A stretch of 64,000 bases of DNA. Origin: Cardinium endosymbiont of Culicoides punctatus (lineage in GTDB: Bacteria > Bacteroidota > Bacteroidia > Cytophagales > Amoebophilaceae). The position numbers and the translations under genes were made by a program. This document shows, in pieces, positions 10,364-19,855 of the stretch (its first letter is position 1; each line of letters starts with the position of its first letter). The stretch covers positions 52,042 to 116,041 of the forward strand of contig NZ_QWJI01000001.1 in the NCBI RefSeq assembly GCF_004354815.1, given 5' to 3'. A model generated the notes under the pieces. The model searched no databases, was not told the DNA's origin, and was given only the letters and a program-made list of their open reading frames with translations.

Positions 10364-11287
10364 TTATTCAACACGAATGCCTATGCGTAGACGGGCGCTA
10401 CGGGCACGTTTATTTTGGCTTAATTCTTTTTCGGATGGTATAAGGGGCTTCTTTTGCAGAGGTGAAAATGGACGTAATATGTTGCCATACCCATCTTGTT
10501 GGATTTGACCTAAAATATTTCCAGTGTTTAAAAAGTTTTTCACCAGTCGGTCTTCTAAAGAATGATAGGAAATAATGGCCATACGTCCACCAGGTTTTAT
10601 AATTTGAGCACTCTGATTGAGCAGAGATTCTAGTTCTGCCAATTCATTATTCACCTCGATTCGAAATGCTTGAAAGATTTTTGATACATATTGGTTTTCT
10701 TTAGATTTTGGTGCAAATGGCACAACAAGATCTTTTAGTTGGCCAGTAGTTTCAATAGGCCTATGGGTACGTGCCTTTATAATTGCCTTGGCAACAGATA
10801 GTGCATTAGCAATTTCCCCATAATAATGCAGTACTTCAGCAAGCTGTGTTACATTATACCTATTAATAATGGTCTGTGCGGTACGAGGAGAATGTATATC
10901 CATTCTCATGTCTAATATGCCATCAAATCTTGTAGAAAAGCCACGTTCTGGAGTATCTATTTGGTGAGAAGAAACACCAAGGTCTGCCAAGAGGCCATTT
11001 ACCTGGCCTGCCCCGTAGAAATAAAGAAACTCTTTTGCAAATCTAAATGGTGCCCTGGTAAACGTTAAATAATGACTCGGAAAAGAACAGGCTATTTCGG
11101 CTGTATCTGCGTCTCTATCAAAAGCAAATAAATGTCCTGTAGAAAGCATATCAACTATTTTTTTTGCATGCCCCCCACCTCCAAATGTAAGGTCTACATA
11201 TTTACCTGTTGGTACAATACGAATTCCTTGAATGACTTCATCCAACATTACTGGTATATGGTAGCTTTTTGAAATAGTTGTAGGCAT
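10364..11287 (-). CDS. rsmH: 16S rRNA (cytosine-N4)-methyltransferase RsmH
   Basis: 307 residues, normal for the family. It starts with YHIPVMLDEVI, has the SAM site DLTFGGGGH (32-40), and the family signature LADLGVSSHQID followed by RGFS. RsmH makes the N4 methyl group of m4Cm1402 in the ribosomal P site. In most bacteria this gene (mraW) opens the dcw division cluster. Here it sits next to murF-alr but ftsI, murE, mraY, murD and ftsW are absent, and murC is 22 kb away, so the cluster has been broken up. Confidence 0.95.
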   Translation of the reverse strand: MPTTISKSYHIPVMLDEVIQGIRIVPTGKYVDLTFGGGGHAKKIVDMLSTGHLFAFDRDADTAEIACSFPSHYLTFTRAPFRFAKEFLYFYGAGQVNGLLADLGVSSHQIDTPERGFSTRFDGILDMRMDIHSPRTAQTIINRYNVTQLAEVLHYYGEIANALSVAKAIIKARTHRPIETTGQLKDLVVPFAPKSKENQYVSKIFQAFRIEVNNELAELESLLNQSAQIIKPGGRMAIISYHSLEDRLVKNFLNTGNILGQIQQDGYGNILRPFSPLQKKPLIPSEKELSQNKRARSARLRIGIRVE

Positions 11288-11661
11288 GGATAGTAGTCTA
11301 TTAAGGTGACAAATTAGTATTTTTACTATTTTTTAAAAAAAATCTGACATGGGTACAATGCTATCAAAAATACAATTTTGACAGAAATTTATTACTTGTT
11401 TCGCTTATAATTATTTCAAATAAAAATAATTATAAATTATATTTTGCCCAACTTTGGGATTATACTATCCCAATTTTAATGGTAAACTTATATAGGCTGG
11501 ACTTCGTTTTACCTATCTTTGACCATTGGGTTATGAAGAATAATTAGTATTTTAATTTATATTTTCGAAGGGTACTATTCTTTTAGAGAATGGGATAGTA
11601 AAATTTGTAATTTTTCCTCGATTCGTTTTCTTTCTATTACCTACATAAATAATGTACAGTT
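11288..11661. other. Divergent intergenic region rsmH/hflX
   Basis: 374 bases with very high A+T and several short T and A runs. No RNA gene, repeat or open frame was found. It must hold promoters for both divergent genes, but no box can be placed reliably. Confidence 0.5.
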
Positions 11662-12879
11662 ATGTTAATGCATGTTAATGATCAGTCGGACTCTGATAAT
11701 AATAAATCATGTAAATCGGCCGTTCTTGTAGCTTTGGTTATCGATCGTCAGCCTTTGAAAAAAACGGAAGAATATCTAACTGAACTATCCTTTCTTGCAT
11801 ATACTTGGGGTATGAAGATTATGCATAAGTTTATACAAAGATTAGATCATCCATGTCGTGATACTTTTGTGGGAAAAGGGAAAATAACAGAAATAGCTGC
11901 ATTTATCAAGGCAGAAAATATTTCTTTTGCTATTTTTGACGATGAACTTTCTCCGTCACAGGTTCGAAATTTAGAAAAAGCATTGTCGTGTCAGATATTA
12001 GATAGAAATCTGTTGATTCTAAATATTTTTGCAATGCGTGCAAGTACGCAACAAGCAAAAACACAGGTAGAACTAGCACAGTATCAATATATATTGCCAA
12101 GGCTTACTAGAATGTGGACCCATCTTTCAAGTCAAAAGGGGGGTAGTGCAGGTATGCGTGGACCCGGTGAAAAAGAATTAGAAACAGATAAAAGGATTAT
12201 TCAAGATAAGATCACCACGTTGCGCAAGCGATTAGCAAAAATAGAAAATCAATCTATAACGAGAAGCAAGTCTCGGATTAACTTTGTGCGTGTTGCATTG
12301 GTAGGTTACACTAATGTAGGTAAGTCCACACTAATGAAACTGCTTACTAAATCAGATGTTTTAGCTGAAAACAAGCTCTTTGCTACAGTAGATGCTACTG
12401 TACGTAAGGTTGTCTTAAATGGGGCTCCTTTTTTACTTACAGATACTGTTGGTTTTATTCGTAAATTACCCCATACCTTAGTAGAGTGCTTTAAATATAC
12501 ACTTAGAGAAATAAAAGAAGCCGATTTGCTTTTGCACGTTATTGATGCCTCTCATACCAGCTTCCACGAACAAATAGGTATTGTAAATCAGACATTGATA
12601 GAGATAGGGGCAGAGCATATTCCAAGAATTTTGATTTTTAATAAAATGGACGCTATGGAACAAATAAGAGAAAAATCAGATGCTACAATCCAAGAATTAG
12701 AGACTCAGATGGATGGTGCTTTAAAGGAATTGGAAGGATATGCTAGTAAACATGCTACTGAATATCCGACAGTATGCATTTCTCTAAAAGAGGGGTTAAA
12801 TATAGAAATCTTGAAAGAAGTAATTGTAAAAAATGTAGAAAATATTCGATCAAGTCGATATACAACGGTGGATTATTAA
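11662..12879 (+). CDS. hflX: GTPase HflX
   Basis: 405 residues. The glycine-rich HflX signature GGSAGMRGPGEKELETD lies at 160-176. The G domain follows with G1 GYTNVGKS (215-222), G3 DTVGF (261-265) and G4 NKMD. HflX binds the 50S subunit and splits stalled or heat-damaged ribosomes. The start at 11662 gives a short N-terminal tail before the first conserved strand (AVLVALV); another in-frame ATG two codons later is equally possible. It is convergent with bamA. Confidence 0.95.
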   Translation: MLMHVNDQSDSDNNKSCKSAVLVALVIDRQPLKKTEEYLTELSFLAYTWGMKIMHKFIQRLDHPCRDTFVGKGKITEIAAFIKAENISFAIFDDELSPSQVRNLEKALSCQILDRNLLILNIFAMRASTQQAKTQVELAQYQYILPRLTRMWTHLSSQKGGSAGMRGPGEKELETDKRIIQDKITTLRKRLAKIENQSITRSKSRINFVRVALVGYTNVGKSTLMKLLTKSDVLAENKLFATVDATVRKVVLNGAPFLLTDTVGFIRKLPHTLVECFKYTLREIKEADLLLHVIDASHTSFHEQIGIVNQTLIEIGAEHIPRILIFNKMDAMEQIREKSDATIQELETQMDGALKELEGYASKHATEYPTVCISLKEGLNIEILKEVIVKNVENIRSSRYTTVDY

Positions 12880-12934
12880 AAAGAGAGTCCACTGTTGACC
12901 AGGTTAGATGGATAAGCGCAAGCTTAAGCCAAAT

Positions 12935-15580
12935 TTACCGAATGCTAGGACCAAAGGTAAAGTGAAATTCGATAGGGTTCACACGACTACTAATACCTTT
13001 TACAGCGTCAAGCCTATAGGCAATATCTAACCCTAACATGGGTATCATAGGAATAGGTAAAATAACGCGAACTCCACCTCCTACAGATTTCTTCATACTT
13101 AATGGATTATAGTTACTGTATGCTAACCAGCTGTCTCCCATCTCTATAAATCCAAGTAAATAAATGCATGTAGGGGTGCGTATAATAGGATAACGCAATT
13201 CTGAAACGAATTTGTTAAATAAAACACCCCCGTTGGTATTCTTTTTATAATGCCTTGGTGTAAGGCTATCATCTGGATAGCCACGTAAAGGAATAAAATT
13301 GCCCCCTAGTAAGGCACTGGTATCTGAAATGCTTGATGTGCCACCTAAACGGAATCGTTCAAAAATACCTATCTCTTTTTTAGAAAGACTAGTCAAAAAA
13401 CCAGCATGTCCACGCAGATTTAATATAAAATCACCTGGTAATCTATAAAAAGAAGAAAAATCTACCATAAGTTTCGCAAATTCTTTAAAACAAGGAATAG
13501 TTGCTTTTTTTGTTTGGTTATAACCAAGTAAACTATAAGGGGGTGTTAATGTTAAAAAATTAGCTAGTGACCATCCTCTAGTAGGGAAATTTACGTCATT
13601 TACATTATTATGGACCAATGAAAAATCAAGACTAAAGTCATGTAATCTACCTGATCTTTTTTTATTATCTTCCAAAAGTTCGTAATGCTGATAGGCATGG
13701 TAATGATAATCTATGCCCATGTGACTTTCCCAATAGCCGTGCAATTTTTTTCCTAGAGAAATTTTTCCTCCTTTGGAACTGATAAAGCTCTTGCCATATC
13801 CTAGTTCTGCATATGGAAATAGCTTTGTATTTGTTAAAAGATCTAGTTGAGAAGGTATATAATCTTCCTTATTTTTGGTTCTATGGGAATCATTTACACT
13901 CAATGAAAACAAATATCTACTATCTCCTAACCATAGCCAAGGTTCTTGAAAAGAGAAACTTAAATTTCTATAATTTTTACCATTGAACGATATGGTAAGA
14001 TGAAAATGTTGTGCAGCACCTAATGGAAGTTTTCCAGTAAAAAGGTTTCCTAAAGAAATATTGTTAGAGCCTAATACAAGTTCAAATACAATACCTTCAC
14101 TATAATTCGCTTTTAGATTAACATCAAACTTAGGTTTTTCTACTACTGAGTAGGTAATATCTACAGTTTCTCGTACTTCATCGGGCTCTATTTCTGGAAT
14201 TAATTTCTCAGGCTTAAAAAGATCTAGCATAACCAGATTTCTTAAGGACCCCATTATATATCTTCTGCTGAATTTTTCTCCTGGTAATGTCAATAATTCA
14301 CGACGAATAACATAATCATGCGTAATGGTATTCCCAACAATATGTATTTGATTAATAGTAGCTTGTCTACCTTCATGGATCCTAATTTCTAAATCTACCT
14401 GATTGTCTTCTATTCCTACTTCAACAGCTTCTGCACGGAAAAATAAATATCCATTATCCGTATACAGATCATTAATGGTTTTATCTGTAACTCCAGGGTT
14501 TAATCTACTATTTATATATACGGGATCATATACTTTCCCATTTTGCAAATGGAGCAATTGATCTAGCTCTTGGTCACTATGCAGATAGTTTCCAACCCAC
14601 TTAACACTACGAACAGTATATTGTTTACCCTCTTGTATTTTTATATGTATATTCAATTTATTAGGACTAATATGCGATAACTGCTCTTCTACAATGCGTA
14701 CATCTCTAAAGCCTTTTGATTGATAAAAAAGAATGAGGTTCTCTTTCGCTTCTAAGTATTTTTCTTGTGTAAATACAGATGAAGAAAATGAAACATGGGT
14801 TGAAAAGTAACGCATTACCTCATCCATGGTTTTTGGTAGTTCTAATAGAATGCCTCTTTTACGAATAGGTGCTAATGTGATGATGTTCTTGAGCACATCT
14901 TTAACAAGCGTAAAACGGGGAGCTTCCTTGATCTTTTTCATGTTATATATCAGAAGACTCGTATCTATATGTTCATTGCCCTCAAAGATAATTTTGTTAA
15001 TAGTGATTTTAGGTCCCTTATTGATATGTATTTTCAATGTAGCTTTGCCTTCTATTTCTTTTTTGGAAATCAAATCCATAGATACTTGTACATTGCCAAA
15101 TCCTTCTTCTAAAAAGTTTTGTTTAATTTTAGTGGCTGTTTCATGGAGAAATAAAGGAGAAAGCGCAACCTCGTTATTTATAGTAATTTTCTCCAGGAGT
15201 GTTTTTTGTTCTTTTTTTTTCAATCCCTCTATAATATAATTACTTAGTACTGGATATTCTTCAACATGAATAATAAAAGTTGCCAATCCAGTTGTATCAT
15301 CGATATCAGATAAATGAATTTCAACAGATTTAACTCCATTATGTTTGGCTATTTTACGAATAGCATTACTTATTTGTCCAGAAGATGGGTGGATGGTTAT
15401 TCCCTCCTGTAGTCCAGAAAGGGAAATAAGTATATCCTTATCTATAAAAGTATTGCCTACCACTTGGACATTTCGTACTATATAGCTGGTTGCTCCAATA
15501 ACTGGAGAAGAAAATCCTACCATATATAGGAACAATAACACTAAAAGTCTTTTAACTTTTCCGATGCTTTTATCTATCAT
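12935..15580 (-). CDS. bamA: Outer membrane protein assembly factor BamA
   Basis: 881 residues. A signal peptide (about 1-29) is followed by consecutive POTRA-like units up to about residue 430 (for example VVGNTFIDKDILISLSGL and IVGNTITHDYVIRRELL), and then a 16-strand-type barrel with the conserved FRLGGTSSI and LRGYPDDS motifs. BamA folds and inserts outer-membrane proteins and is essential. The extreme C-terminus, HFTFGPSIR, lacks the terminal aromatic residue of the classic beta-signal. No skp/ompH gene follows. The hflX gene converges on its 3' end. Confidence 0.92.
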   Translation of the reverse strand: MIDKSIGKVKRLLVLLFLYMVGFSSPVIGATSYIVRNVQVVGNTFIDKDILISLSGLQEGITIHPSSGQISNAIRKIAKHNGVKSVEIHLSDIDDTTGLATFIIHVEEYPVLSNYIIEGLKKKEQKTLLEKITINNEVALSPLFLHETATKIKQNFLEEGFGNVQVSMDLISKKEIEGKATLKIHINKGPKITINKIIFEGNEHIDTSLLIYNMKKIKEAPRFTLVKDVLKNIITLAPIRKRGILLELPKTMDEVMRYFSTHVSFSSSVFTQEKYLEAKENLILFYQSKGFRDVRIVEEQLSHISPNKLNIHIKIQEGKQYTVRSVKWVGNYLHSDQELDQLLHLQNGKVYDPVYINSRLNPGVTDKTINDLYTDNGYLFFRAEAVEVGIEDNQVDLEIRIHEGRQATINQIHIVGNTITHDYVIRRELLTLPGEKFSRRYIMGSLRNLVMLDLFKPEKLIPEIEPDEVRETVDITYSVVEKPKFDVNLKANYSEGIVFELVLGSNNISLGNLFTGKLPLGAAQHFHLTISFNGKNYRNLSFSFQEPWLWLGDSRYLFSLSVNDSHRTKNKEDYIPSQLDLLTNTKLFPYAELGYGKSFISSKGGKISLGKKLHGYWESHMGIDYHYHAYQHYELLEDNKKRSGRLHDFSLDFSLVHNNVNDVNFPTRGWSLANFLTLTPPYSLLGYNQTKKATIPCFKEFAKLMVDFSSFYRLPGDFILNLRGHAGFLTSLSKKEIGIFERFRLGGTSSISDTSALLGGNFIPLRGYPDDSLTPRHYKKNTNGGVLFNKFVSELRYPIIRTPTCIYLLGFIEMGDSWLAYSNYNPLSMKKSVGGGVRVILPIPMIPMLGLDIAYRLDAVKGISSRVNPIEFHFTFGPSIR

Positions 15581-15754
15581 TATAACAAAGAATAAATTTT
15601 TAATTCTAGTGGCATCTCACACAAAAAGATGGTTAGCCCTAACATAAATAACCCACGAAAAAAGATTATTTAAATAATCTAACTGACATTCTGACATTAC
15701 ACAATATAAATTAGATTTATTAGTAATGTATACATATTTATAAACTAATATTCG

Positions 15755-16801
15755 TTATATAATTAACATAGAGTCCCCATATAAGAAGAATCTATAATTT
15801 TCTTTTATAGCTTCAGCATAAGCTGCTAAAATTAATTCTTCTCCTCCAAAGGAAGCGACATTAATCAAAGATATAGAAGATGGAAGATGAAACGTCGTCA
15901 GCAATGCATTACAAATTTTAAAATGGCAAGATGGTAAAATAAACTTATTGGTCCAATTACTATTTGCATTTAATTGCCAGGATACAGCAACTGAAGACTC
16001 AATGGCCCTTAGAACCGAAGTTCCAACTGCACATATTTTTTTTTGGTTGACAATACTATTATTTACTGTGGTTGCTGTTCCTTCTGGAATGGTAAAATAC
16101 TCAGAAGCTGCTCTAACCTTGGTTAAGTCTTCCATGTCAAGTATCTTTAATTCACCTAGTCCAATATGCAGAGTAACGGGCACTACAGCAATATTCTGTA
16201 GCTCTAAATATTTCAACAAGTAAGGGGTAAAATGCAATCCAGCAGCTGGCAATACAATACTTCCTACATTTTTAGCAAATATTGTCTGATAATGGGTTCG
16301 GTCTTCTAGTTCAGCAGGACGACCCATATGACTAGGAATAGGCATATAACCAATTTCATTTATAAGTTCATAGAGTTCCTCTGATGTCCCTTCAAATGAT
16401 AATTTGAGTGTACGACCTCTAGAGGTCGTATTATCTATTATTTCAGCTACCAGTTCACCATTACCAAAATAGATCTTGTTACCCACACGAATTTTACGTG
16501 CTGGTTCTACAATAGTGTCCCATAAATCATCTTCTTGACTTAACCTTCTTAGCAATAACACTTCTACTTGAGCATTGGTTTTTTCTTTATAACCATAAAG
16601 CTTGCAAGGTAAAACCCTGGAATCATTAACGACAATACTATCCCCTTCATTAAAGTAGGAGGGAAGATCTTTAAAAGTTTTGTGTTCTATTTGTCCACTA
16701 TTTTTGTGCACAACCATTAAACGGGCATTTTGTTTTTCAGCTATTGGATATTTTGCTATACTACCCTCTGGTAGGTCAAATTTAAAATTTGATAATTTCA
16801 T
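15755..16801 (-). CDS. queA: S-adenosylmethionine:tRNA ribosyltransferase-isomerase QueA
   Basis: 348 residues, full length. Family hallmarks are LPEGSIAKYPI near the N-terminus, VVNDSRVLPCKLYG, RTHYQTIFAKNVGSI and LPAAGLHFT. QueA moves the ribosyl part of SAM onto 7-aminomethyl-7-deazaguanine in tRNA, making epoxyqueuosine for GUN anticodons, such as the tRNA-His of this window. The deazaguanine synthesis genes are not in the window. It appears to be a single-gene unit. Confidence 0.95.
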   Translation of the reverse strand: MKLSNFKFDLPEGSIAKYPIAEKQNARLMVVHKNSGQIEHKTFKDLPSYFNEGDSIVVNDSRVLPCKLYGYKEKTNAQVEVLLLRRLSQEDDLWDTIVEPARKIRVGNKIYFGNGELVAEIIDNTTSRGRTLKLSFEGTSEELYELINEIGYMPIPSHMGRPAELEDRTHYQTIFAKNVGSIVLPAAGLHFTPYLLKYLELQNIAVVPVTLHIGLGELKILDMEDLTKVRAASEYFTIPEGTATTVNNSIVNQKKICAVGTSVLRAIESSVAVSWQLNANSNWTNKFILPSCHFKICNALLTTFHLPSSISLINVASFGGEELILAAYAEAIKENYRFFLYGDSMLII

Positions 16802-17054
16802 AAATTATTTCTCTTTCAGTAAAAATATGCTTTTTATGGTTATTGTTTAGGTGCGCACTTATAAAGATACAAATAACAATAAACCTGTTTAAATTTTATG
16901 TAAAGTAACTTCACAATTTTATTGTTATCACGGAATCGTATCCACTATATCGGTCTAACTAGCAAGTACACTTATGGTATTCCATCTCTACATTACATTC
17001 ATTATTCTATTTTTTTTCTTGGCTACATTTTAAAATTGTATTTAGTATTCATAA

Positions 17055-17702
17055 TTAAAATAAAATAGAAATATCTATGCACAAAAAATTATTGTGGCAA
17101 TGCACTGAACCACTCTTTGGATCATTCTTGTACATAATACCTGGCGCATCCCAATAATAACTTAAGCCCACACAGAGGCTGTTGGTTAAACTAAAATCAT
17201 ATTTTGCCCCGATCCCTAGGAGAATTAAAAGGCCGAATGGCCGAATGGTTACGAAAGGAACTTGTCCAGCTTTTAATGTAGATGTAGGTCTACTAGGAAG
17301 ATGTATGGATGGAACTATGCCTACTTTAAAGTAGACACTAGTGTCAATCCTCACTTCGCTTGTATAAAATTTTAACTCAATAGGCAGCCAAATTGACTTT
17401 AATAAATATTGCTCATCTATATCAAGATCAGCGGTATCTGCAGTACGTACAAGGCTGATGTGGCCAAATGAGAAACTAAGACCTGTCGTAAGGTCGCAAT
17501 GCTCTTGAAGGAAAAAGTTGTATGCCGCACCAAAGTGTATTCTTGGAGCACTTCCTTTACTCTGGATGACAGGTTCTCTTTGGGAATAAACTGTATTTAT
17601 AGATATAGCGGGAGAGCAGTGGGCACTAAAACGACCCGATGATGCCATAGCTGCGGGACTCTTAGCAAGCAAATACAAGATTAAAAATAAGACTTTTTTC
17701 AT
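17055..17702 (-). CDS. Small outer-membrane beta-barrel protein
   Basis: 215 residues with a signal peptide (MKKVLFLILYLLAKSPAAMA), alternating hydrophobic strands such as IHFGAAYNFFLQ, LTTGLSFSFGHISL and YDFSLTNSLCVGLSYYW, and a C-terminal phenylalanine, all typical of 8-strand Bacteroidota barrels (PorT/OMP_b-brl type). The function is unknown; it may be a surface or structural porin-like protein. A miniature inverted-repeat element lies 74 bases upstream of its start. Confidence 0.65.
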   Translation of the reverse strand: MKKVLFLILYLLAKSPAAMASSGRFSAHCSPAISINTVYSQREPVIQSKGSAPRIHFGAAYNFFLQEHCDLTTGLSFSFGHISLVRTADTADLDIDEQYLLKSIWLPIELKFYTSEVRIDTSVYFKVGIVPSIHLPSRPTSTLKAGQVPFVTIRPFGLLILLGIGAKYDFSLTNSLCVGLSYYWDAPGIMYKNDPKSGSVHCHNNFLCIDISILF

Positions 17703-17775
17703 AGAAAGCTAATTTAAAACTATTTTATGGTAAAAAATAAATTTGTTGTAATTTTTTGCATAAAAGTTGCTATAA

Positions 17776-17954
17776 TAGACCTGTTACGTAAGTTGGCCTG
17801 GCAAAAATTCAGGTTTCTATATATTAGGACTTGAACACAAACGACCAAAAATAAAGACAAAATGGTATATTGTTTGTCATTTTATCATAAAAAATGGATT
17901 TTTGAGTAGATTTTAATTTACTTCAGTGGGCCGAGGATTTACGTAACAAGTCTA
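17776..17954. mobile_element. Miniature inverted-repeat element with TA ends (type 2)
   Basis: The left end TAGACCTGTTACGTA (17776-17790) is repeated inverted at the right end, TACGTAACAAGTCTA (17940-17954), 14 of 15 matching. It is about 179 bp including TA at both borders, which is the target duplication pattern of Tc1/mariner-IS630 elements. No transposase can be encoded. The right part (an AATTTACTTCAGTGGGCC segment) resembles the sequence next to the ends at 56335 and 62131. Confidence 0.7.
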
Positions 17955-18050
17955 CTCTAAAAGAAATGCCTGGCTTTGATCGAGAAAGTTTTTGAACAAA
18001 TCATAGTAAAAATTTGTCTTTTATTGAAAATAAAATCATATTATGATATT

Positions 18051-19037
18051 TTAGGATTGATTATTTAAGTTGTTTTCGTTAACAATAGATATAATTTCTT
18101 CTTTAGAAAGCGTAGTAACATCTGAGATAGTATTTATATCCATGTTTAACTGTAGCATCTTTAAGGCAGTAGCATAACGCCCTTTCTCTATTCCAAGTTT
18201 TTCCCCTTTTTCTATTCCAAGCTTTTCTCCTTCTATCTTTCCTTTTTCTATTCCAAGTTTTTTCCCTTTCTCTAAACCAAGCTTCTCTCCCTCTTCAAAA
18301 CCTTTTGCTTCTGCAGAGACTAGATAATCATGTTCTTTTATTACAGTATGCATATAAGCATTATATCCTTCCAGTTCTTCATCTGACATCTTTAATACAT
18401 TAAGTCGTTCTGCTACTTTTTGCATGTAAGGAGATTTAAAGTCTTCTTTTACTTTAGAATGCTTCATTACATATAGCCACTCATCAAGTTCTTGTTTTAT
18501 AACATCATCAAAAAGGGGTATAGATATCACAAAGTACTCAGGGAAAATATTATAGGCATCAAAGGTGCACATGCCTCTATCCATGAAATGCATGTCTATG
18601 GGATGATCCCTGTCTATTTTATGAAATAATACTTTACCATGATGAAGTGGTGCCTTGATTTCTTTGAATGAAAAATATAGTAGATTGATATGGAAAACCT
18701 TCTTTATTTCTAAGAATTTTTGATTTGCTCCAAGATGATCCACAATAAGTCTTGAAGTATTAAAACAAGCCTTATGCAGAAATGATTTGGTATAGGAGCG
18801 ATCAATTTCTACAATATAATTGTTGCCTTGGTCATCTTCTACAATAACATCTGCAATACTTCGTTTTAAGAGTTTACTTTCTTTATTGTTTTCACTTTCA
18901 AGCAGGGACTTGATTTTAATGGGTTTATACCCTTGGGAACCAAGCAGAGCGGAAATAAAGCCCTCGACGATTTCATAGTCCCCTTTATCTTTAAGAAGGT
19001 ATTTGATCGCATAATCAAAACTTATAATTTCTTTCAT
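18051..19037 (-). CDS. Rpn-family PD-(D/E)XK nuclease/putative transposase with repeated tail
   Basis: 328 residues. The N-terminal SFDYAIKYLLKDKGDYEIVEGFISALLG and the core with Asp63 (IADVIVED) and Glu77/Asp79 (IVEIDR) match the Rpn/PDDEXK_2 family, although the usual Lys or Gln of the ExK/ExQ motif is Asp. Before the C-terminus comes an imperfect repeat of the type EKGKKLGIEKG and EGEKLGIEKG (about 250-285), then a helix ending KEEIISIV. Rpn proteins promote recombination and behave as a mobile gene family. A related, interrupted copy is at 63700 and a more distant fragment at 30842. Confidence 0.8.
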   Translation of the reverse strand: MKEIISFDYAIKYLLKDKGDYEIVEGFISALLGSQGYKPIKIKSLLESENNKESKLLKRSIADVIVEDDQGNNYIVEIDRSYTKSFLHKACFNTSRLIVDHLGANQKFLEIKKVFHINLLYFSFKEIKAPLHHGKVLFHKIDRDHPIDMHFMDRGMCTFDAYNIFPEYFVISIPLFDDVIKQELDEWLYVMKHSKVKEDFKSPYMQKVAERLNVLKMSDEELEGYNAYMHTVIKEHDYLVSAEAKGFEEGEKLGLEKGKKLGIEKGKIEGEKLGIEKGEKLGIEKGRYATALKMLQLNMDINTISDVTTLSKEEIISIVNENNLNNQS

Positions 19038-19336
19038 AGGGATTATCTATTATGTATATATGTATAGCTATACTAAGATTGCATGTTTTTTTATTACAAA
19101 ACAAAATTAGTCTATTTTTAACTATTAATGACTTAATTATTAGAACTTTTCTACGTTCTATAAATATCTGGATGAACTAGGCTTTACAAAACTAATGGAA
19201 AAGATTTAGAATAAGAAGGTCAATCTTATTGTGCCAGCCGATGATTTTGGCTGTTGAGATGCAGATGTAAAATAGCCTATAAAAGGAGGGTAATCTGATT
19301 GTGCTTGTCTTTGCTATTTACATAAACACCATATTT

Positions 19337-19427
19337 AATAAATGATAGGTTTTTAGATATTTTATATTGTTTTACGAATAAAAAATACTTTTTTGTTGAA
19401 AAAATGTGTATATAGGAACTATTCCTA
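19337..19427. repeat. Direct repeat A (partner at 20738)
   Basis: This ~91 bp segment matches 20738-20847 with small gaps; shared blocks are TTTTATATTGTTT, ACGAATAAAAAATA, TACTTTTTTG, TGAAAAAATGTGTATATAG and AACTATTCCTA. The copies lie just upstream of the first leader-peptide gene and upstream of the ankyrin gene, and so flank the peptide-CPBP pair. Confidence 0.75.
19414..19426. promoter_or_regulatory. Candidate operator AGGAA-N3-TTCCT (site 1)
   Basis: AGGAACTATTCCT is an inverted repeat 25 bases before the ATG of the leader-peptide gene, preceded by TATAT. The same arrangement occurs at 20834 and 22167. It could be a shared binding site or part of a shared promoter core. Confidence 0.4.
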
Positions 19428-19451
19428 GTTGCTGCAAATAGGTTGCAAGCG

Positions 19452-19769
19452 ATGTTAGGAGTATTTTCTAAATTTCTACGAGTTATGAAAGGTTTACAAA
19501 ATTTCAATCCACTACAAGGCCAAGAAATGGAATGGGTAGTGGGAGGAGGAGCCAGCTGCAGTAGGGAAAAAACTGAGCTAGAAAAGTTCGACGCAAGAGA
19601 ATTCGAGCGAAAAAGGGTATTCGGGCCTCCCCTAACGAAAGCAGGGCATGCTTTGGAGGCCGAAAGAGTAGCAGAGCGAGAAAGACTCAGGAACAGACTG
19701 GACGTAGAAGAGGGAAATAAATGGCTCAGGCAAGTGGCGCCTGAATGTCGGGTTTATTATACCGACTAA
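19452..19769 (+). CDS. Double-glycine leader peptide, putative exported toxin/bacteriocin-like protein
   Basis: 105 residues from ATG 19452 (an ATG at 19443 adds three). The leader fits the C39-peptidase rule: Leu21 (-12), Glu25 (-8), Met26 (-7), Val29 (-4), Gly31-Gly32 (-2,-1), in LQGQEMEWVVGG. The exported part would be about 73 residues, very rich in charged residues (Glu/Arg), with a stretch VFGPPLTKAGHALE that recalls the start of some polymorphic-toxin tips; that resemblance is weak. Its base composition is visibly GC-richer than the neighbours, suggesting transfer. A matching exporter is encoded at 22211-25712. A strong hairpin and a CPBP membrane protease gene follow directly. Confidence 0.6.
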   Translation: MLGVFSKFLRVMKGLQNFNPLQGQEMEWVVGGGASCSREKTELEKFDAREFERKRVFGPPLTKAGHALEAERVAERERLRNRLDVEEGNKWLRQVAPECRVYYTD

Positions 19770-19784
19770 TTATAAGCAATCTAC

Positions 19785-19822
19785 TTTACCTACCTGTCCG
19801 AATTTTCGGACAGGTAGGTAAA
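19785..19822. terminator. Strong hairpin between leader peptide gene and CPBP gene
   Basis: A perfect inverted repeat with 18-base arms, TTTACCTACCTGTCCGAA and its complement, separated by two bases. It is preceded by CTACTTT and followed by AAAATT rather than a T run, so it can act as a terminator, an attenuator or a processing/stability element. It lies 15 bases after the peptide stop and 34 before the CPBP start. Confidence 0.75.
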
Positions 19823-19855
19823 ATTAAACTATTGCAACCCAATACCCATTTTTAT

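Noticed and set aside
19452..19769. A structured RNA (RNase P or tmRNA) in the GC-rich stretch
   Set aside because: The characteristic RNase P or tmRNA motifs are missing and the frame encodes a canonical double-glycine leader. A coding reading fits better.
19745..19855. Longer CPBP protein beginning at 19745
   Set aside because: It would start inside the preceding peptide gene and translate the perfect hairpin; the ATG at 19856 gives a normal family length.
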